64,000 nucleotides of DNA from Coprococcus sp. (GCA_017935345.1 JAGBHU010000038.1:114302-178301); one strand, 5' to 3'. Positions 55,309 through 63,981 are shown, counted from the stretch's first letter. Numbers and translations: made by a program. Notes: generated from the sequence alone by a model not told the origin.

Positions 55309-57861
55309 TTAATCTACGGATTTCAAAGATTCTGCCATATTGATATGCTCCAGCTTCACAGCCATCACGCGATTTACGCCAAAGTTAAATACAAATGTCA
55401 GAATGATGCTGTACAGATAACTAAGCGGTGCAATATAGGCATCAAACGAAACCATATCCACATGAATCTGAGCCATAACAAAGCCATGCAGGAAAATTCC
55501 AAGTATCAGTCCGACAAGAATTCCAATCGACGTTAGTACAAAATTCTCGCGGAATACATATGCGGAAGTTTCACTACGGAAAAAGCCCAACACTTTAATT
55601 GTGGCAATCTCCCGGATACGTTCCGTAATATTGATATTGGTCAGATTATAAAGTACGATAAATGCCAATGCAGCAGCACAGATAATAACCAGTAACACTA
55701 CATAATTCAGGCTTCCCAACATTTTTGACAATCGTTCCTCTGTATCCTTATTCAGCGTTATGGAAGCAACCTGCTCCTCCTTCATAAGCTCCGCTGCTGC
55801 CTGATGGACATCCGCTCCTGACAGAAAATTAATATATATCGTCTTATATTCCGGTGCCTTGGAAAGCTGCTCCTGATAAGTTTCAGGTGAAATAAATATA
55901 TAGTTATATACATGATTCATAAAGATGCCTGATATTGTCACGCTGATTTCACGCATATCCGCATCCCTGATGATAACCTCATCACCCACAGATATGTCAT
56001 ATAGCTCCGCAATCGCATTGTTGATAACAGCCTCACCATTTTCCGGATAAGGGATTGCTTTATCAGCCTCTGTATGAAAATTCATATAATGTCCAATCTC
56101 TTCCGGCTGCTCCATTACAACCAGATTAATTGTCTTAACATTTTTATTCACTACCAAATCCCATGTTGTTTCACTTACATAAGTATAATCCTCGGCAATA
56201 TCATCAAGCTGCTTTGTTAAGCTGTTCTCCGAATCAGCACGCATGGCTGTTTTTAATCCGACAGCCCCGTCAGCTATCTGTATCTCGCCATATTGCTGCT
56301 CCGCAAAGCCTGCAATGGAATCATTAATTCCAAATCCTGTTAACAGCAGGGCGGTACAACCGCTAATTCCAAGAATCATCATGAAAAACCGCTTTTTATA
56401 TCTGAAAATATTACGCACTGAAACCTTGTGAAGAAATTTCAACCGTTTCCAAATAAACGGAATCCTCTCTAACAATACCCGCTTACCGGCTCTTGGCGTC
56501 TTTGCCCGCATCAGACTTGCAGCCGTTTCTGACAGTTCATACCGACAGGATAACCAGGTTATGCCAATAGAACAAACCAGAGAAACCAAGATCGAAATCA
56601 CAGCCAGCTTCCAGTCAAACAGATATATCAAATCCAGTCTCAGATACATCATATGATATGCCTTCCAAATCACCTCTGGAAAAACATAACTACCAACCAT
56701 ATATCCGAAAATGCAGCCAAACAATGCCGCACTGCCTGCGTAAAACATAAACTTTCCCATAATCGTTGATTCCCGAAAACCGAGTGCCTTTAACACGCCA
56801 ATCTGTGTTCTTTGCTCCTCTACCATACGATTCATTGTTGTCATACACACAAGTGCTGCAACCAAAATAAAGAAAATCGGAAATACCTTTGCAATCGCAT
56901 TTACAATATCAGAATCACTCTCAAAGCAGGCATATCCGATATTCGTGTTTCTTTCTAAAACATAAAAATCTACATCCGGAAGCAAATCATCATATGCATT
57001 CCGGTCAGCTTCCAAGCTGCCGCTCCCGTCCGTATTCGGATTTCCCGCCTGTACGGCCTCCATATTTTCACTTTGGGCTGCCGCCAGTTGTGCCTGTAAT
57101 GCTTCAACCATGGATTCATACCGCAAATCAACCCGCTCCTTGCAGATATCCTCCCACGCATCCTTCTTGTCCTCCATGAACGCTTCATATTCACTTGAAA
57201 AAATATCAAACTCCTGTGCAAAGCATATAAAAACATCTGTATAATAATCACAGAGAAACGTCTCCGGCATCACATATATAAATCCATGCACCTTACCATT
57301 TCCCAAGGAGGTCGTTCCACGCTCAAAATTAATATAATATGACGAATCCACCGTGCCTACCACAGTAAATTCCTTTTCTGCAAATATAGACAGTATATCT
57401 TCCTCATTCGTCTGCGCAAGACAAATCGTATCCCCTATCTCTATCCCTGCAAGCTTTGAATCGATGACACATTCCGATTCCGATTCCGGCATACGTCCGT
57501 CAATCAACCGTACTCCATTCACATTCTGCGGCACGGAAAGCGTCTTAAGCACTTCTTCATTATCCCCGATACCGGTATATAAGGCATCAAACGAGTAAAT
57601 CCCTTCTGCATATTCTACCTGTTCCTCTTGAGAAAATGCAGTAACATCCTCTTCAACAAATCCGAGCGTTGAAATCAAATGCAAATCAAAAAAATTCTTC
57701 TCTTTCAGAAATTCATTAATGGTATTCACCATTGCCGGCTTGGTAATCTTAAGACCTGAAAAAAAGCCGACACCCAATGCCACGATTGCCAGAATCGCAA
57801 AAAATCTTCCAAAGCTGCTCTTTATTTCCCGCATCGTTGTTCGCTTCATCATCGATTTCAT
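55309..57861 (-). CDS. ABC transporter permease, FtsX-like with two FtsX domains
   Basis: About 850 residues. The start at 57861 (MKSMMKRTTMRE) follows AGGTG; it is 7 bases after the ATPase stop. One N-terminal helix, a large extracellular domain (about 40-315) with a coiled-coil piece (MVEALQAQLAAAQSEN), then three helices (first FtsX domain), a helix, a second extracellular domain (about 490-720) and three final helices. This is the layout of MacB/FtsX-type permeases of Gram-positive bacteria, which export lipids, peptides or signal envelope stress. Substrate unknown. Confidence 0.88.
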   Translation of the reverse strand: MKSMMKRTTMREIKSSFGRFFAILAIVALGVGFFSGLKITKPAMVNTINEFLKEKNFFDLHLISTLGFVEEDVTAFSQEEQVEYAEGIYSFDALYTGIGDNEEVLKTLSVPQNVNGVRLIDGRMPESESECVIDSKLAGIEIGDTICLAQTNEEDILSIFAEKEFTVVGTVDSSYYINFERGTTSLGNGKVHGFIYVMPETFLCDYYTDVFICFAQEFDIFSSEYEAFMEDKKDAWEDICKERVDLRYESMVEALQAQLAAAQSENMEAVQAGNPNTDGSGSLEADRNAYDDLLPDVDFYVLERNTNIGYACFESDSDIVNAIAKVFPIFFILVAALVCMTTMNRMVEEQRTQIGVLKALGFRESTIMGKFMFYAGSAALFGCIFGYMVGSYVFPEVIWKAYHMMYLRLDLIYLFDWKLAVISILVSLVCSIGITWLSCRYELSETAASLMRAKTPRAGKRVLLERIPFIWKRLKFLHKVSVRNIFRYKKRFFMMILGISGCTALLLTGFGINDSIAGFAEQQYGEIQIADGAVGLKTAMRADSENSLTKQLDDIAEDYTYVSETTWDLVVNKNVKTINLVVMEQPEEIGHYMNFHTEADKAIPYPENGEAVINNAIAELYDISVGDEVIIRDADMREISVTISGIFMNHVYNYIFISPETYQEQLSKAPEYKTIYINFLSGADVHQAAAELMKEEQVASITLNKDTEERLSKMLGSLNYVVLLVIICAAALAFIVLYNLTNINITERIREIATIKVLGFFRSETSAYVFRENFVLTSIGILVGLILGIFLHGFVMAQIHVDMVSFDAYIAPLSYLYSIILTFVFNFGVNRVMAVKLEHINMAESLKSVD

Positions 57862-57868
57862 AAAACAC

Positions 57869-58573
57869 CTACCATTCAATTTCTTCTACATTTACAATCT
57901 TATCATTCAAAATCATTTTCCCGACAGTTCCGTTCTTTACCGTAATAATCCTGTCAGCCATAGCCGTCAGTGCCTGATTATGCGTAATAACAACTACTGT
58001 CATTCCTGTATTTCTGCACGTATCCTGCAAAAGCTTCAATACTGCTTTACCTGTATTATAATCAAGTGCACCAGTCGGCTCATCGCAAAGCAATAACTTC
58101 GGATTCTTTGCCAAGGCTCTGGCGATTGCAACTCTCTGCTGCTCACCACCGGATAACTGTGCAGGAAAATTCGCCATTCTGTCATTAAGACCAACCTGCC
58201 GAAGTACTGTTGCCGCATCTAACGGGTCTTTACAAATCTGTGCCGCCAGTTCCACATTTTCAAGAGCTGTCAAATTCTGCACCAGATTATAAAACTGGAA
58301 TACAAATCCCACATCATACCGCCTGTATGCCGTAAGCTGCCTTTTGTTAAAAGCAGAAATCTCCTCTCCGTCCAGATATACCTTGCCGTCCGTTAGCGTA
58401 TCCATACCGCCCAAAATATTCAAAATGGTTGTTTTACCTGCACCTGAAGCACCTACAATGACACAAAACTCACCTTTTTTTATTTCAAAATTTACATCCC
58501 GAAGCGCCTGAATTTCCACCTCGCCGGTTTTATATACTTTTTTCACATTTTTAAATTCCACAAATGTCTGCAT
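57869..58573 (-). CDS. ABC transporter ATP-binding protein (MacB/LolD-like)
   Basis: 234 residues. Walker A GASGAGKTTILN, signature LSGGEQQR, Walker B LLLCDEPTGALD, and the H-loop His in VVITHNQALT. The Q-loop is in GFVFQFYNL. Such ATPases drive FtsX-type permeases, and the partner gene starts 7 bases downstream. The two form a complete exporter without an outside accessory protein in the window. Confidence 0.93.
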   Translation of the reverse strand: MQTFVEFKNVKKVYKTGEVEIQALRDVNFEIKKGEFCVIVGASGAGKTTILNILGGMDTLTDGKVYLDGEEISAFNKRQLTAYRRYDVGFVFQFYNLVQNLTALENVELAAQICKDPLDAATVLRQVGLNDRMANFPAQLSGGEQQRVAIARALAKNPKLLLCDEPTGALDYNTGKAVLKLLQDTCRNTGMTVVVITHNQALTAMADRIITVKNGTVGKMILNDKIVNVEEIEW

Positions 58574-58609
58574 GCTATTACCTCTGTTTTCATATTTTAT
58601 TATGTTCTG

Positions 58610-59329
58610 TTAAAATGACCAAGCTTCTCCCTCATACTCTATTCCCAATAATTTCTGCTCTGCATTTAAATCATTATATTCCTCTATAAATCTGTCACGG
58701 CAGGCAAAATCTTTGCCAAAATGCATTGGAAATACATGGTCTGCACAAACATTTTCCAAAAAATACCGCATTCCGTAACCATAGCTTTCACCTAATCTTG
58801 AATCCAGTGGTATAAATGCCACATCAATATGCTGTTCAGCCTGTATAAGCCGACTGATTCCCCGCTTATAATTTGCAGCCATATTATTGTTATATTGCTT
58901 ACTCTCCCCCATCCAATGCCACCAGTTATGGTCTCCCGCATGGTATATATTTTTCCCATACAAACTCACCAAAAAAGCAACACCTGCATCCGTTGATTGA
59001 TATGCCCTTACTCTCAAATCACCAATCTGCCTGTCCTCTTCATACCGAACAGATACAATCTGTTCTGACAATGCCTCTGTAATCCCATATTTTTGTCTTT
59101 TATAAGCATTCAATTTGATATCATAGGACAAAATGTATATAACATCATATTTCTCAGCAAGTCCGAATATCTCAGGATTGAAATGATCTGCATGGCTATG
59201 ACTCGCAAACACATAAATACGGCTTCCTTCAGGCAATATTGGCAGCTTACCGTAATAATAATCAAACAGCATATATATTCCGTCCACCTCAACCCAAAAA
59301 CCACTATGACCAATATATTGAATTTGCAT
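58610..59329 (-). CDS. metallo-beta-lactamase-fold hydrolase
   Basis: 239 residues. Start at 59329 (MQIQYIGHSGFWVE), after AAGGAG by 6 bases; the frame is open 12 codons upstream. The zinc motif HSHADH is at about 54-59; further ligands are likely in the AGDHNWWHW and MHFGKD segments. It belongs to the UlaG-like or RNase Z-like side of the superfamily (GHSGFWVEVDG start). No substrate can be named. It has its own promoter at 59400-59428. Confidence 0.82.
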   Translation of the reverse strand: MQIQYIGHSGFWVEVDGIYMLFDYYYGKLPILPEGSRIYVFASHSHADHFNPEIFGLAEKYDVIYILSYDIKLNAYKRQKYGITEALSEQIVSVRYEEDRQIGDLRVRAYQSTDAGVAFLVSLYGKNIYHAGDHNWWHWMGESKQYNNNMAANYKRGISRLIQAEQHIDVAFIPLDSRLGESYGYGMRYFLENVCADHVFPMHFGKDFACRDRFIEEYNDLNAEQKLLGIEYEGEAWSF

Positions 59330-59399
59330 CAATATCTCCTTATCAAAAATCTTAAAACGCATCAATCACTTTTTTATTACTAAAATCCATTATTTGTAC

Positions 59400-59428
59400 A
59401 TTATATCTACTCTTTTGATGATTATCAA
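59400..59428 (-). promoter_or_regulatory. promoter of the metallo-beta-lactamase-fold gene
   Basis: TTGATA (59428-59423), 17-base spacer and TATAAT (59405-59400) on the minus strand. The arms TTGAT/ATCAA at 59415-59428 form a short inverted repeat over the -35 box. Confidence 0.75.
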
Positions 59429-59599
59429 CAATAGTCTGTATTTTTAACAAAAGCTTTATAAACACCTGCCGCAGAAAAAAAGTGCAATCAAGGTTCAATT
59501 CCACCGTTGATTTTTCAATTACCGCCTGAGGAGGGACGCAGGCGACTGGAAACCGTACAAAATACTCCTCCACGCCATCCCAAAATTGTCTTTAAAAAA

Positions 59600-59639
59600 G
59601 ACGGTATAAACCGGATTTATTTTTTCAGTTTATACCGCC
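59600..59639 (-). terminator. intrinsic terminator after the second SDR gene
   Basis: GACGGTATAAAC (59600-59611) and GTTTATACCGCC (59628-59639) form a stem of about 11 bp. On the minus strand it is followed by TTTTTT. Confidence 0.85.
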
Positions 59640-59684
59640 TGTAACTTATACTATTCAAATATAATCTGTGCAATAATAATAATT

Positions 59685-60446
59685 TTAATTACAGCTAACG
59701 CCACCATCTATAACCAATACTGCACCTGTCATAAACTTTGCATCGTCACTCGCTGCATATAGAACCGCTGATGAAATATCCTCCGGCTGACCCTGTGGAA
59801 TAGAAGAATCCAAACCAGCCATAATTCTTCCCATACCCATCTGGCTGATATTCGTCTGTCCAACCATTACTTCCGTCTCAACGCCTCCCGGGCAAATTAC
59901 ATTACAACGAATTTTTTGTGCAGCATACATATACGCAGTATTTTTTGTTACTCCCACCAGAGCATGCTTTGATGCCGTATATGCCACACCTGCACGACAG
60001 CCATTAACACCACCAATAGATGCCACATTAACAATATTTCCTGCTGTCTCCTGACTTGACATTACCTGAACAGCTTTACGCATTGCATAAACAGGTCCTT
60101 CTAAATTGACCTTCATTACCTTATTCCAGAGTTCATTGCTCAATTCTCCAATTGGAGTAAATTCATCCATTACCCCTGCATTATTAACCAAAACATCTAA
60201 CTTTCCACATTCCTTTACCGCGTAATCAATCATACCTTCATTTACTTCCTGCAAAGAGACATCCCCTGGATATGGAAGAATCTTTCCCGATAAACCTTCT
60301 GCCTCCTTCCAAAGCTCATCAAGCCGTTCCTTTCTACGGGCTACCGCAATTACAGTAGCTCCCTCCTTCGCAAAATCCAAAGCAATTCTTCTGCCCATAC
60401 CTGAGCTTGCTCCTGTTACCACTACACTTTTTCCTTCAAATCTCAT
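59685..60446 (-). CDS. SDR-family oxidoreductase
   Basis: 253 residues from the ATG at 60446 (MRFEGKSVVVTGASSGMG), which follows AAGGAGG by 9 bases. Classical short-chain dehydrogenase: TGASSGMG cofactor loop, NNAG in LVNNAGVMDEF, catalytic Ser in NVASIGG, YTASK, and the closing GAVLVIDGG. Arg residues after the second strand (VARRKERLDEL) point to NADP(H). Length is normal. Related enzymes act on 3-oxoacyl-ACP, sugars or steroids, including bile-acid hydroxysteroid dehydrogenases in gut Clostridia; the sequence alone does not decide. Confidence 0.87.
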   Translation of the reverse strand: MRFEGKSVVVTGASSGMGRRIALDFAKEGATVIAVARRKERLDELWKEAEGLSGKILPYPGDVSLQEVNEGMIDYAVKECGKLDVLVNNAGVMDEFTPIGELSNELWNKVMKVNLEGPVYAMRKAVQVMSSQETAGNIVNVASIGGVNGCRAGVAYTASKHALVGVTKNTAYMYAAQKIRCNVICPGGVETEVMVGQTNISQMGMGRIMAGLDSSIPQGQPEDISSAVLYAASDDAKFMTGAVLVIDGGVSCN

Positions 60447-60585
60447 ACCTTCATCCCTCCTTATCTTTATAAATTCCGATTTATAAAACCAATCGGCTTC
60501 ACTAGCTTCATCGTAACATATGCCCAAAATACCGTCAATGACAAGCCATCTAATTTCAATATTTTATCACTATCTATGCTTTTTA

Positions 60586-61059
60586 TTAATTCCCATCATC
60601 ACAATTTGCTGCATCTATGGCTATTACTAAAAGCACTCCTTGCAATTCATCCACAGAATTTGCAATATCAATCGTATAGGTGTCTCCCCAGTGCAAAAGC
60701 TCCTTAGAAATATGGATGACAGAATTGCATCCACTATAAACATCATAATTCCAGCTCAGGAAATCACCTTCCACACGCCAACCGTTATAATTTACCTCAT
60801 ATTGCGGGCGGAACAATGTAAATTTCTTCTGAATCCTGCCTACTACCCTGCCCCCTATTTCTATCTCAAATGCAGGAAGAAGCGTAAGCAGCTTTTCGTG
60901 AATTATCGCCAATTCATTATGCTTTGCATCATATACATGAATCTGATGTCCCAAAGAAAATACTTCCGCCTTTATAAAATAACGCACATTTCCTTGTTCA
61001 TCATAAATATCATATGTATCACTCCATGAAAAAACCCGCTGTTTTATTAATAATTTCAT
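60586..61059 (-). CDS. LURP-one-related (tubby-like fold) protein
   Basis: 157 residues from ATG 61059 (MKLLIKQRVFSWSDTYDIYD), after AAAGGAG. All-beta composition with repeating strands (YFIKAEVFSLGHQIHVYD, HEKLLTLLPAFEIEIGGR, FTLFRPQYEV) and a final hydrophobic helix (LLVIAIDAANC). This is the LURP-one-related/YxjI pattern, akin to the Tubby and scramblase folds. Function is unknown in bacteria. Confidence 0.78.
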   Translation of the reverse strand: MKLLIKQRVFSWSDTYDIYDEQGNVRYFIKAEVFSLGHQIHVYDAKHNELAIIHEKLLTLLPAFEIEIGGRVVGRIQKKFTLFRPQYEVNYNGWRVEGDFLSWNYDVYSGCNSVIHISKELLHWGDTYTIDIANSVDELQGVLLVIAIDAANCDDGN

Positions 61060-61341
61060 TTTCTTTTCTCCTTTGCACAAAAATTAAAAATACAATATGT
61101 ACTATCTATGTTCCGGTAATATTACTTCCTTACCTCAATAAGAGTTACTATTTCATTATTCCAAATGTTAAATTCCACATTACAAACTACTGGGCAAATT
61201 CCATTTTAATATATTGTAATAGTATCATTACTATATTTATCAATGATATTTAATTTATATTAAATATTATGTAATACACCTCTTTTGTGTATTCCGCATA
61301 AATTTTAACATTTTACACATGCTAGCTTCGAGGTGATATAG

Positions 61342-61518
61342 ATGATAGATAATAATGAACTACCGATTGGCTTTACCATGGAGCTTGCTCAGCATTCCGA
61401 TATTTTAAATCAGTTTGCTCAGCTTCCGAAAGAAAAGCAAAATTCCATAGTTGATGGTGCAAGGCACGTAACTTCCCATGATGAAATGCGGGAATATGTG
61501 GAAAATATGTTTAGTTAA
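61342..61518 (+). CDS. small conserved-looking protein, 58 residues
   Basis: ATG at 61342 follows GAGGTGATATAG. The product begins MIDNNELPIGFTMELAQHSD and ends EMREYVENMFS, with a helix-rich middle (FAQLPKEKQNSIVDGARHV). It looks like the short helical proteins found scattered in Lachnospiraceae genomes. It ends before the terminator at 61603-61645, which would close it on the plus strand. Function unknown. Confidence 0.55.
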   Translation: MIDNNELPIGFTMELAQHSDILNQFAQLPKEKQNSIVDGARHVTSHDEMREYVENMFS

Positions 61519-61602
61519 ATTATATGTTCTAAGATAACTGGCAAATAATTTTCAACACCTACACAAACTGCCCCCTGGAACGTCCTTCGGATGTTTAGTA
61601 AC

Positions 61603-61645
61603 AAAAAAGAGGAAACATTAATAAATCAATGCTTCCTCTTTTTTT
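61603..61645. terminator. bidirectional terminator, perhaps the original tRNA-operon terminator
   Basis: AAAAAAGAGGAA (61603-61614) and TTCCTCTTTTTT (61633-61644) with an inner CATT/AATG pair. It lies 3 bases from the duplicated tRNA-Leu 3' end. Confidence 0.8.
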
Positions 61646-61648
61646 AAG

Positions 61649-61671
61649 TGATGCCGGCAACCGGAATCGAA
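61649..61671 (-). repeat. duplicate of the tRNA-Leu 3' end (att-like)
   Basis: TGATGCCGGCAACCGGAATC plus GAA: 23 bases identical to 63133-63155, in the same orientation. It covers the discriminator base, acceptor strand, most of the T-stem and part of the T-loop of tRNA-Leu. Confidence 0.85.
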
Positions 61672-61885
61672 TTGTCGTCATAATAAACTGCCAATCTTCC
61701 CTATCTTGTAATACCCGAAAAACCGTAACCTCACTCTTATACTCATCTACAGTATAAAACAAAAGATATGAATGGTATGGCTTTATGTATATTTCATAAC
61801 CTCTGTATGAAAATCCTGTGGTATCATATCCAACAGGAAAAATGTCTAACTGCATAACTGCCTTTTTTATATTTTGTAAAAAATT

Positions 61886-62899
61886 CTATCTTGCTTCTGA
61901 AATCCCGTTGTCCCCCAATTCATCAATCATATATCTTATAATCCATTCTTCAATAAAATCCTTGAATGTCGTTTTATCTATTCCTGTTACGTGGTCCGCA
62001 TAATATACTCCACCATTGGCATCACATAGGATTAACGATCCATCTCCTATAAATGAACCAATAGCATAATATCCCTCAGCCCATAACTCACATTTCCGTA
62101 CCATTTTAAGAGGATAAATTTCTGTCATTCCATAACTTAAACCGTCTGCAAGTAAAATAAAATTTTTGTAATCTTCCGGCAGTATTATTTTGTTTAAATT
62201 TTCCCATTCCTGTATACTTGCTCTGTCAGTACCTTTACCTTGTTTAACAAAATCTATTCCATTAGATTCAAGTATATCTCCAATCCGGATAATTTCATCA
62301 AACCTGTCCTTCATTGGATTTTCGCTATTAGTTTCCTCACATTGGCATTCTTGTTCAACGCAATCCTGAGTTTTGTCACTCTTTCTTACCATAGGCTGCT
62401 CTACTTCTTCTGGCTGTTTTGCTGCTTCAGGTTTCTTTGCTGTTTCAGACATCGATATCTGTATATTAGAAACTAATTCCTGCAGATGCTTCTTCTGTTC
62501 TTTTAAGTCTGTCCCAAACTGATACTTTGCAACATACATTTCCATCCTAAGAAAACCAAATTGAGTCTTTCCCCTAAATGAAATATTCATTCCACCAAAT
62601 GCCTTCTTAATGGTTAAGTAACTAATATCTTCAAGCCTCATTTCATAGCACTCATGAAACTTTCCGTATATGTCTAACACTGCAATTAGCAATCTTGCAT
62701 TTGTTGTAGTTGTCACAAATGCCTTACATGTTGTTGTATGACGAGCAGGATGCCCTGGTAACAATGATATTTTATTTCCTCTTGGCTCATCCATATCAAC
62801 CAAACATTCATCTTTTTGTGTTTGCTCTCCATCTAGCATATATTGATTAAATATCTTTTTGTAGGTTGCAATCTGAAATGGATTTTTATTTACTCCCAT
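61886..62899 (-). CDS. PH-like plus SUKH (SMI1/KNR4) domain protein
   Basis: 337 residues. Residues about 30-150 (TCKAFVTTTTNARLLIAVLD, CYEMRLEDISYLTIKKAFGG, MNISFRGKTQFGFLRMEMYV) look like a bacterial PH-type domain. A Glu/Gln/Lys-rich linker follows (about 155-205). Residues about 210-330 are a SUKH domain (IQEWENLNKIILPEDYKNFI, then LADGLSYGMTEIYPL, and TFKDFIEEWI). SUKH proteins are often immunity partners of polymorphic toxins. It follows GGGGGAAAC. It is the only complete gene in the tRNA-bounded island. Confidence 0.7.
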   Translation of the reverse strand: MGVNKNPFQIATYKKIFNQYMLDGEQTQKDECLVDMDEPRGNKISLLPGHPARHTTTCKAFVTTTTNARLLIAVLDIYGKFHECYEMRLEDISYLTIKKAFGGMNISFRGKTQFGFLRMEMYVAKYQFGTDLKEQKKHLQELVSNIQISMSETAKKPEAAKQPEEVEQPMVRKSDKTQDCVEQECQCEETNSENPMKDRFDEIIRIGDILESNGIDFVKQGKGTDRASIQEWENLNKIILPEDYKNFILLADGLSYGMTEIYPLKMVRKCELWAEGYYAIGSFIGDGSLILCDANGGVYYADHVTGIDKTTFKDFIEEWIIRYMIDELGDNGISEAR

Positions 62900-63082
62900 A
62901 TGTTTCCCCCTGATTTTAATGTGAATTTCTTTGCATTTGTCATATGTTTATTTTATTGTACCATGCAAATATTTGATATACAATTAAAAAGTATCTACTG
63001 ATATCAAGGCACGCCCTATATATACTATTGCAGTAATTAAATCAATTATATTTTTCAGACAACAACATATCTGTTCGTGCAA

Positions 63083-63120
63083 CAAAAAAAAGCTCAACCC
63101 CAGTAATTACAAGGGTTGAG
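63083..63120 (-). terminator. intrinsic terminator of the tRNA cluster
   Basis: GCTCAACCC (63091-63099) and GGGTTGAGC (63112-63120) form the stem; eight T residues follow on the minus strand. It lies 13 bases after the repeat at the tRNA-Leu end, inside the putative island. Confidence 0.88.
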
Positions 63121-63132
63121 CAACCTTAAAAC

Positions 63133-63155
63133 TGATGCCGGCAACCGGAATCGAA
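63133..63155 (-). repeat. tRNA-Leu 3' end, second copy of the 23-bp direct repeat
   Basis: Identical to 61649-61671. Here it is part of the intact tRNA-Leu gene plus 3 bases beyond it. Confidence 0.85.
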
Positions 63156-63221
63156 CCGGTACGGGAGGTTAGTCCCGCAGGATTTTAAGTCCTGTGCGTC
63201 TGCCAGTTCCGCCATGCCGGC
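63136..63221 (-). tRNA. tRNA-Leu (anticodon TAA)
   Basis: 86 bases. Acceptor GCCGGCA/TGCCGGC, discriminator A, anticodon loop CTTAAAA, class II variable arm (GCGGGACTAACCTCCCGT region). CCA is not encoded. Last gene of the cluster. Confidence 0.95.
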
Positions 63222-63240
63222 ATATATTTTTTTAAAATAA

Positions 63241-63313
63241 TGGGGCCTACAGGGCTCGAACCTGTGACCCTCTGCTTGTAAGGCAGATGCTCTCCCAGCT
63301 GAGCTAAGACCCC
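63241..63313 (-). tRNA. tRNA-Val (anticodon TAC), downstream copy
   Basis: 73 bases, acceptor GGGGTCT/AGGCCCC, anticodon loop CTTACAA, T-loop TTCGAGC. It differs from the other copy by base changes in the acceptor stem only. Confidence 0.95.
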
Positions 63314-63421
63314 ACATATAAAATTTTTTTCATCCCGTAACAAAACCTGAAAAGTTTTATCCGCTTTAGGATGAACATTTAACACAAAACCAATTATGCT
63401 TCGTTATGTGCTAAATATTAG

Positions 63422-63495
63422 CGACCCGGATGGGGTTCGAACCCACGACCTCCGCCGTGACAGGGCGGCGCTCTAACCAGCTGAGCCACCAGGCC
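63422..63495 (-). tRNA. tRNA-Asp (anticodon GTC), downstream copy
   Basis: 74 bases, anticodon loop CTGTCAC, acceptor GGCCTGG/CCGGGTC, discriminator G as expected for Asp. Confidence 0.95.
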
Positions 63496-63515
63496 AAATA
63501 TTACATTTTTTAAAG

Positions 63516-63589
63516 TGGACGTTCGGGGACTCGAACCCAGGACCGATCGGTTATGAGCCGATTGCTCTAACCAACTGAGCTAAACGTCC
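63516..63589 (-). tRNA. tRNA-Met (anticodon CAT), elongator type
   Basis: 74 bases, acceptor GGACGTT/AACGTCC with a paired first base, so not the initiator. The anticodon loop is CTCATAA. A tRNA-Ile with modified CAT cannot be fully excluded by sequence alone. Confidence 0.88.
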
Positions 63590-63599
63590 TCATGAATGA

Positions 63600-63672
63600 T
63601 GGGACCTACAGGGCTCGAACCTGTGACCCTCTGCTTGTAAGGCAGATGCTCTCCCAGCTGAGCTAAGATCCC
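63600..63672 (-). tRNA. tRNA-Val (anticodon TAC), upstream copy
   Basis: 73 bases, acceptor GGGATCT/AGGTCCC, otherwise the same as the downstream copy. Confidence 0.95.
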
Positions 63673-63780
63673 ACATATTTATTTTTCACATCCACTAAAA
63701 AGAGTTTTAACAACTCCGTAGCTTCCGTATAGACATCCATGCCAAAACTTAGTAAACCACTACGAAATGACCGATGTCAG

Positions 63781-63854
63781 CGACCCGGATGGGGTTCGAA
63801 CCCACGACCTCCGCCGTGACAGGGCGGCGCTCTAACCAGCTGAGCCACCAGGCC
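63781..63854 (-). tRNA. tRNA-Asp (anticodon GTC), upstream copy
   Basis: 74 bases, the same sequence as the downstream copy. First tRNA after the 23S rRNA end. Confidence 0.95.
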
Positions 63855-63981
63855 TCATTATAATTGATGGTGAAATACAATGTTTTTATCAATATTGTAC
63901 CTTCAGAATTTCATACAGAAAGCATCTCTGCCATCTTCTACCTTCGTTTTTCATATCTCTTGCAATTCTTCTTACCTCTTA

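Larger units (their letters stand above)
59330..59684. other. intergenic region with promoter, GC-richer structured segment and terminator
   Basis: 355 bases. It holds the promoter of the metallo-beta-lactamase-fold gene (59400-59428), a segment at about 59480-59580 that is visibly GC-richer than its surroundings and contains CGCCTG(AGGAGGGA)CGCAGGCG, and the SDR terminator at 59600-59639. The middle segment resembles no riboswitch class I know. Confidence 0.45.
61595..61885 (-). pseudogene. 5'-truncated RelE/ParE-family toxin
   Basis: From 61885 the frame reads NFLQNIKKAVMQLDIFPVG, then YEIYIKPYHSYLLFYTVDE and VTVFRVLQDREDWQFIM. That matches the second three quarters of a RelE/ParE toxin. 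The first 20 or so residues are absent: the in-frame codon before it is the TAG that ends the upstream gene. The reading frame then runs through the tRNA-like repeat (IRFRLPASLKK) instead of stopping normally. The only ATG (61855) lies inside the domain. No antitoxin gene is present. Confidence 0.65.

Noticed and set aside
59352..59573. 73-codon minus-strand frame in the 59330-59684 gap
   Set aside because: It starts at a non-ATG codon without a proper site, spans the promoter of the next gene and resembles no known protein.
63855..63978. 5S rRNA gene between the 23S end and tRNA-Asp
   Set aside because: The stretch is about the right length but lacks the conserved GAACACGGAAGTTAAG-type segment and complementary ends.
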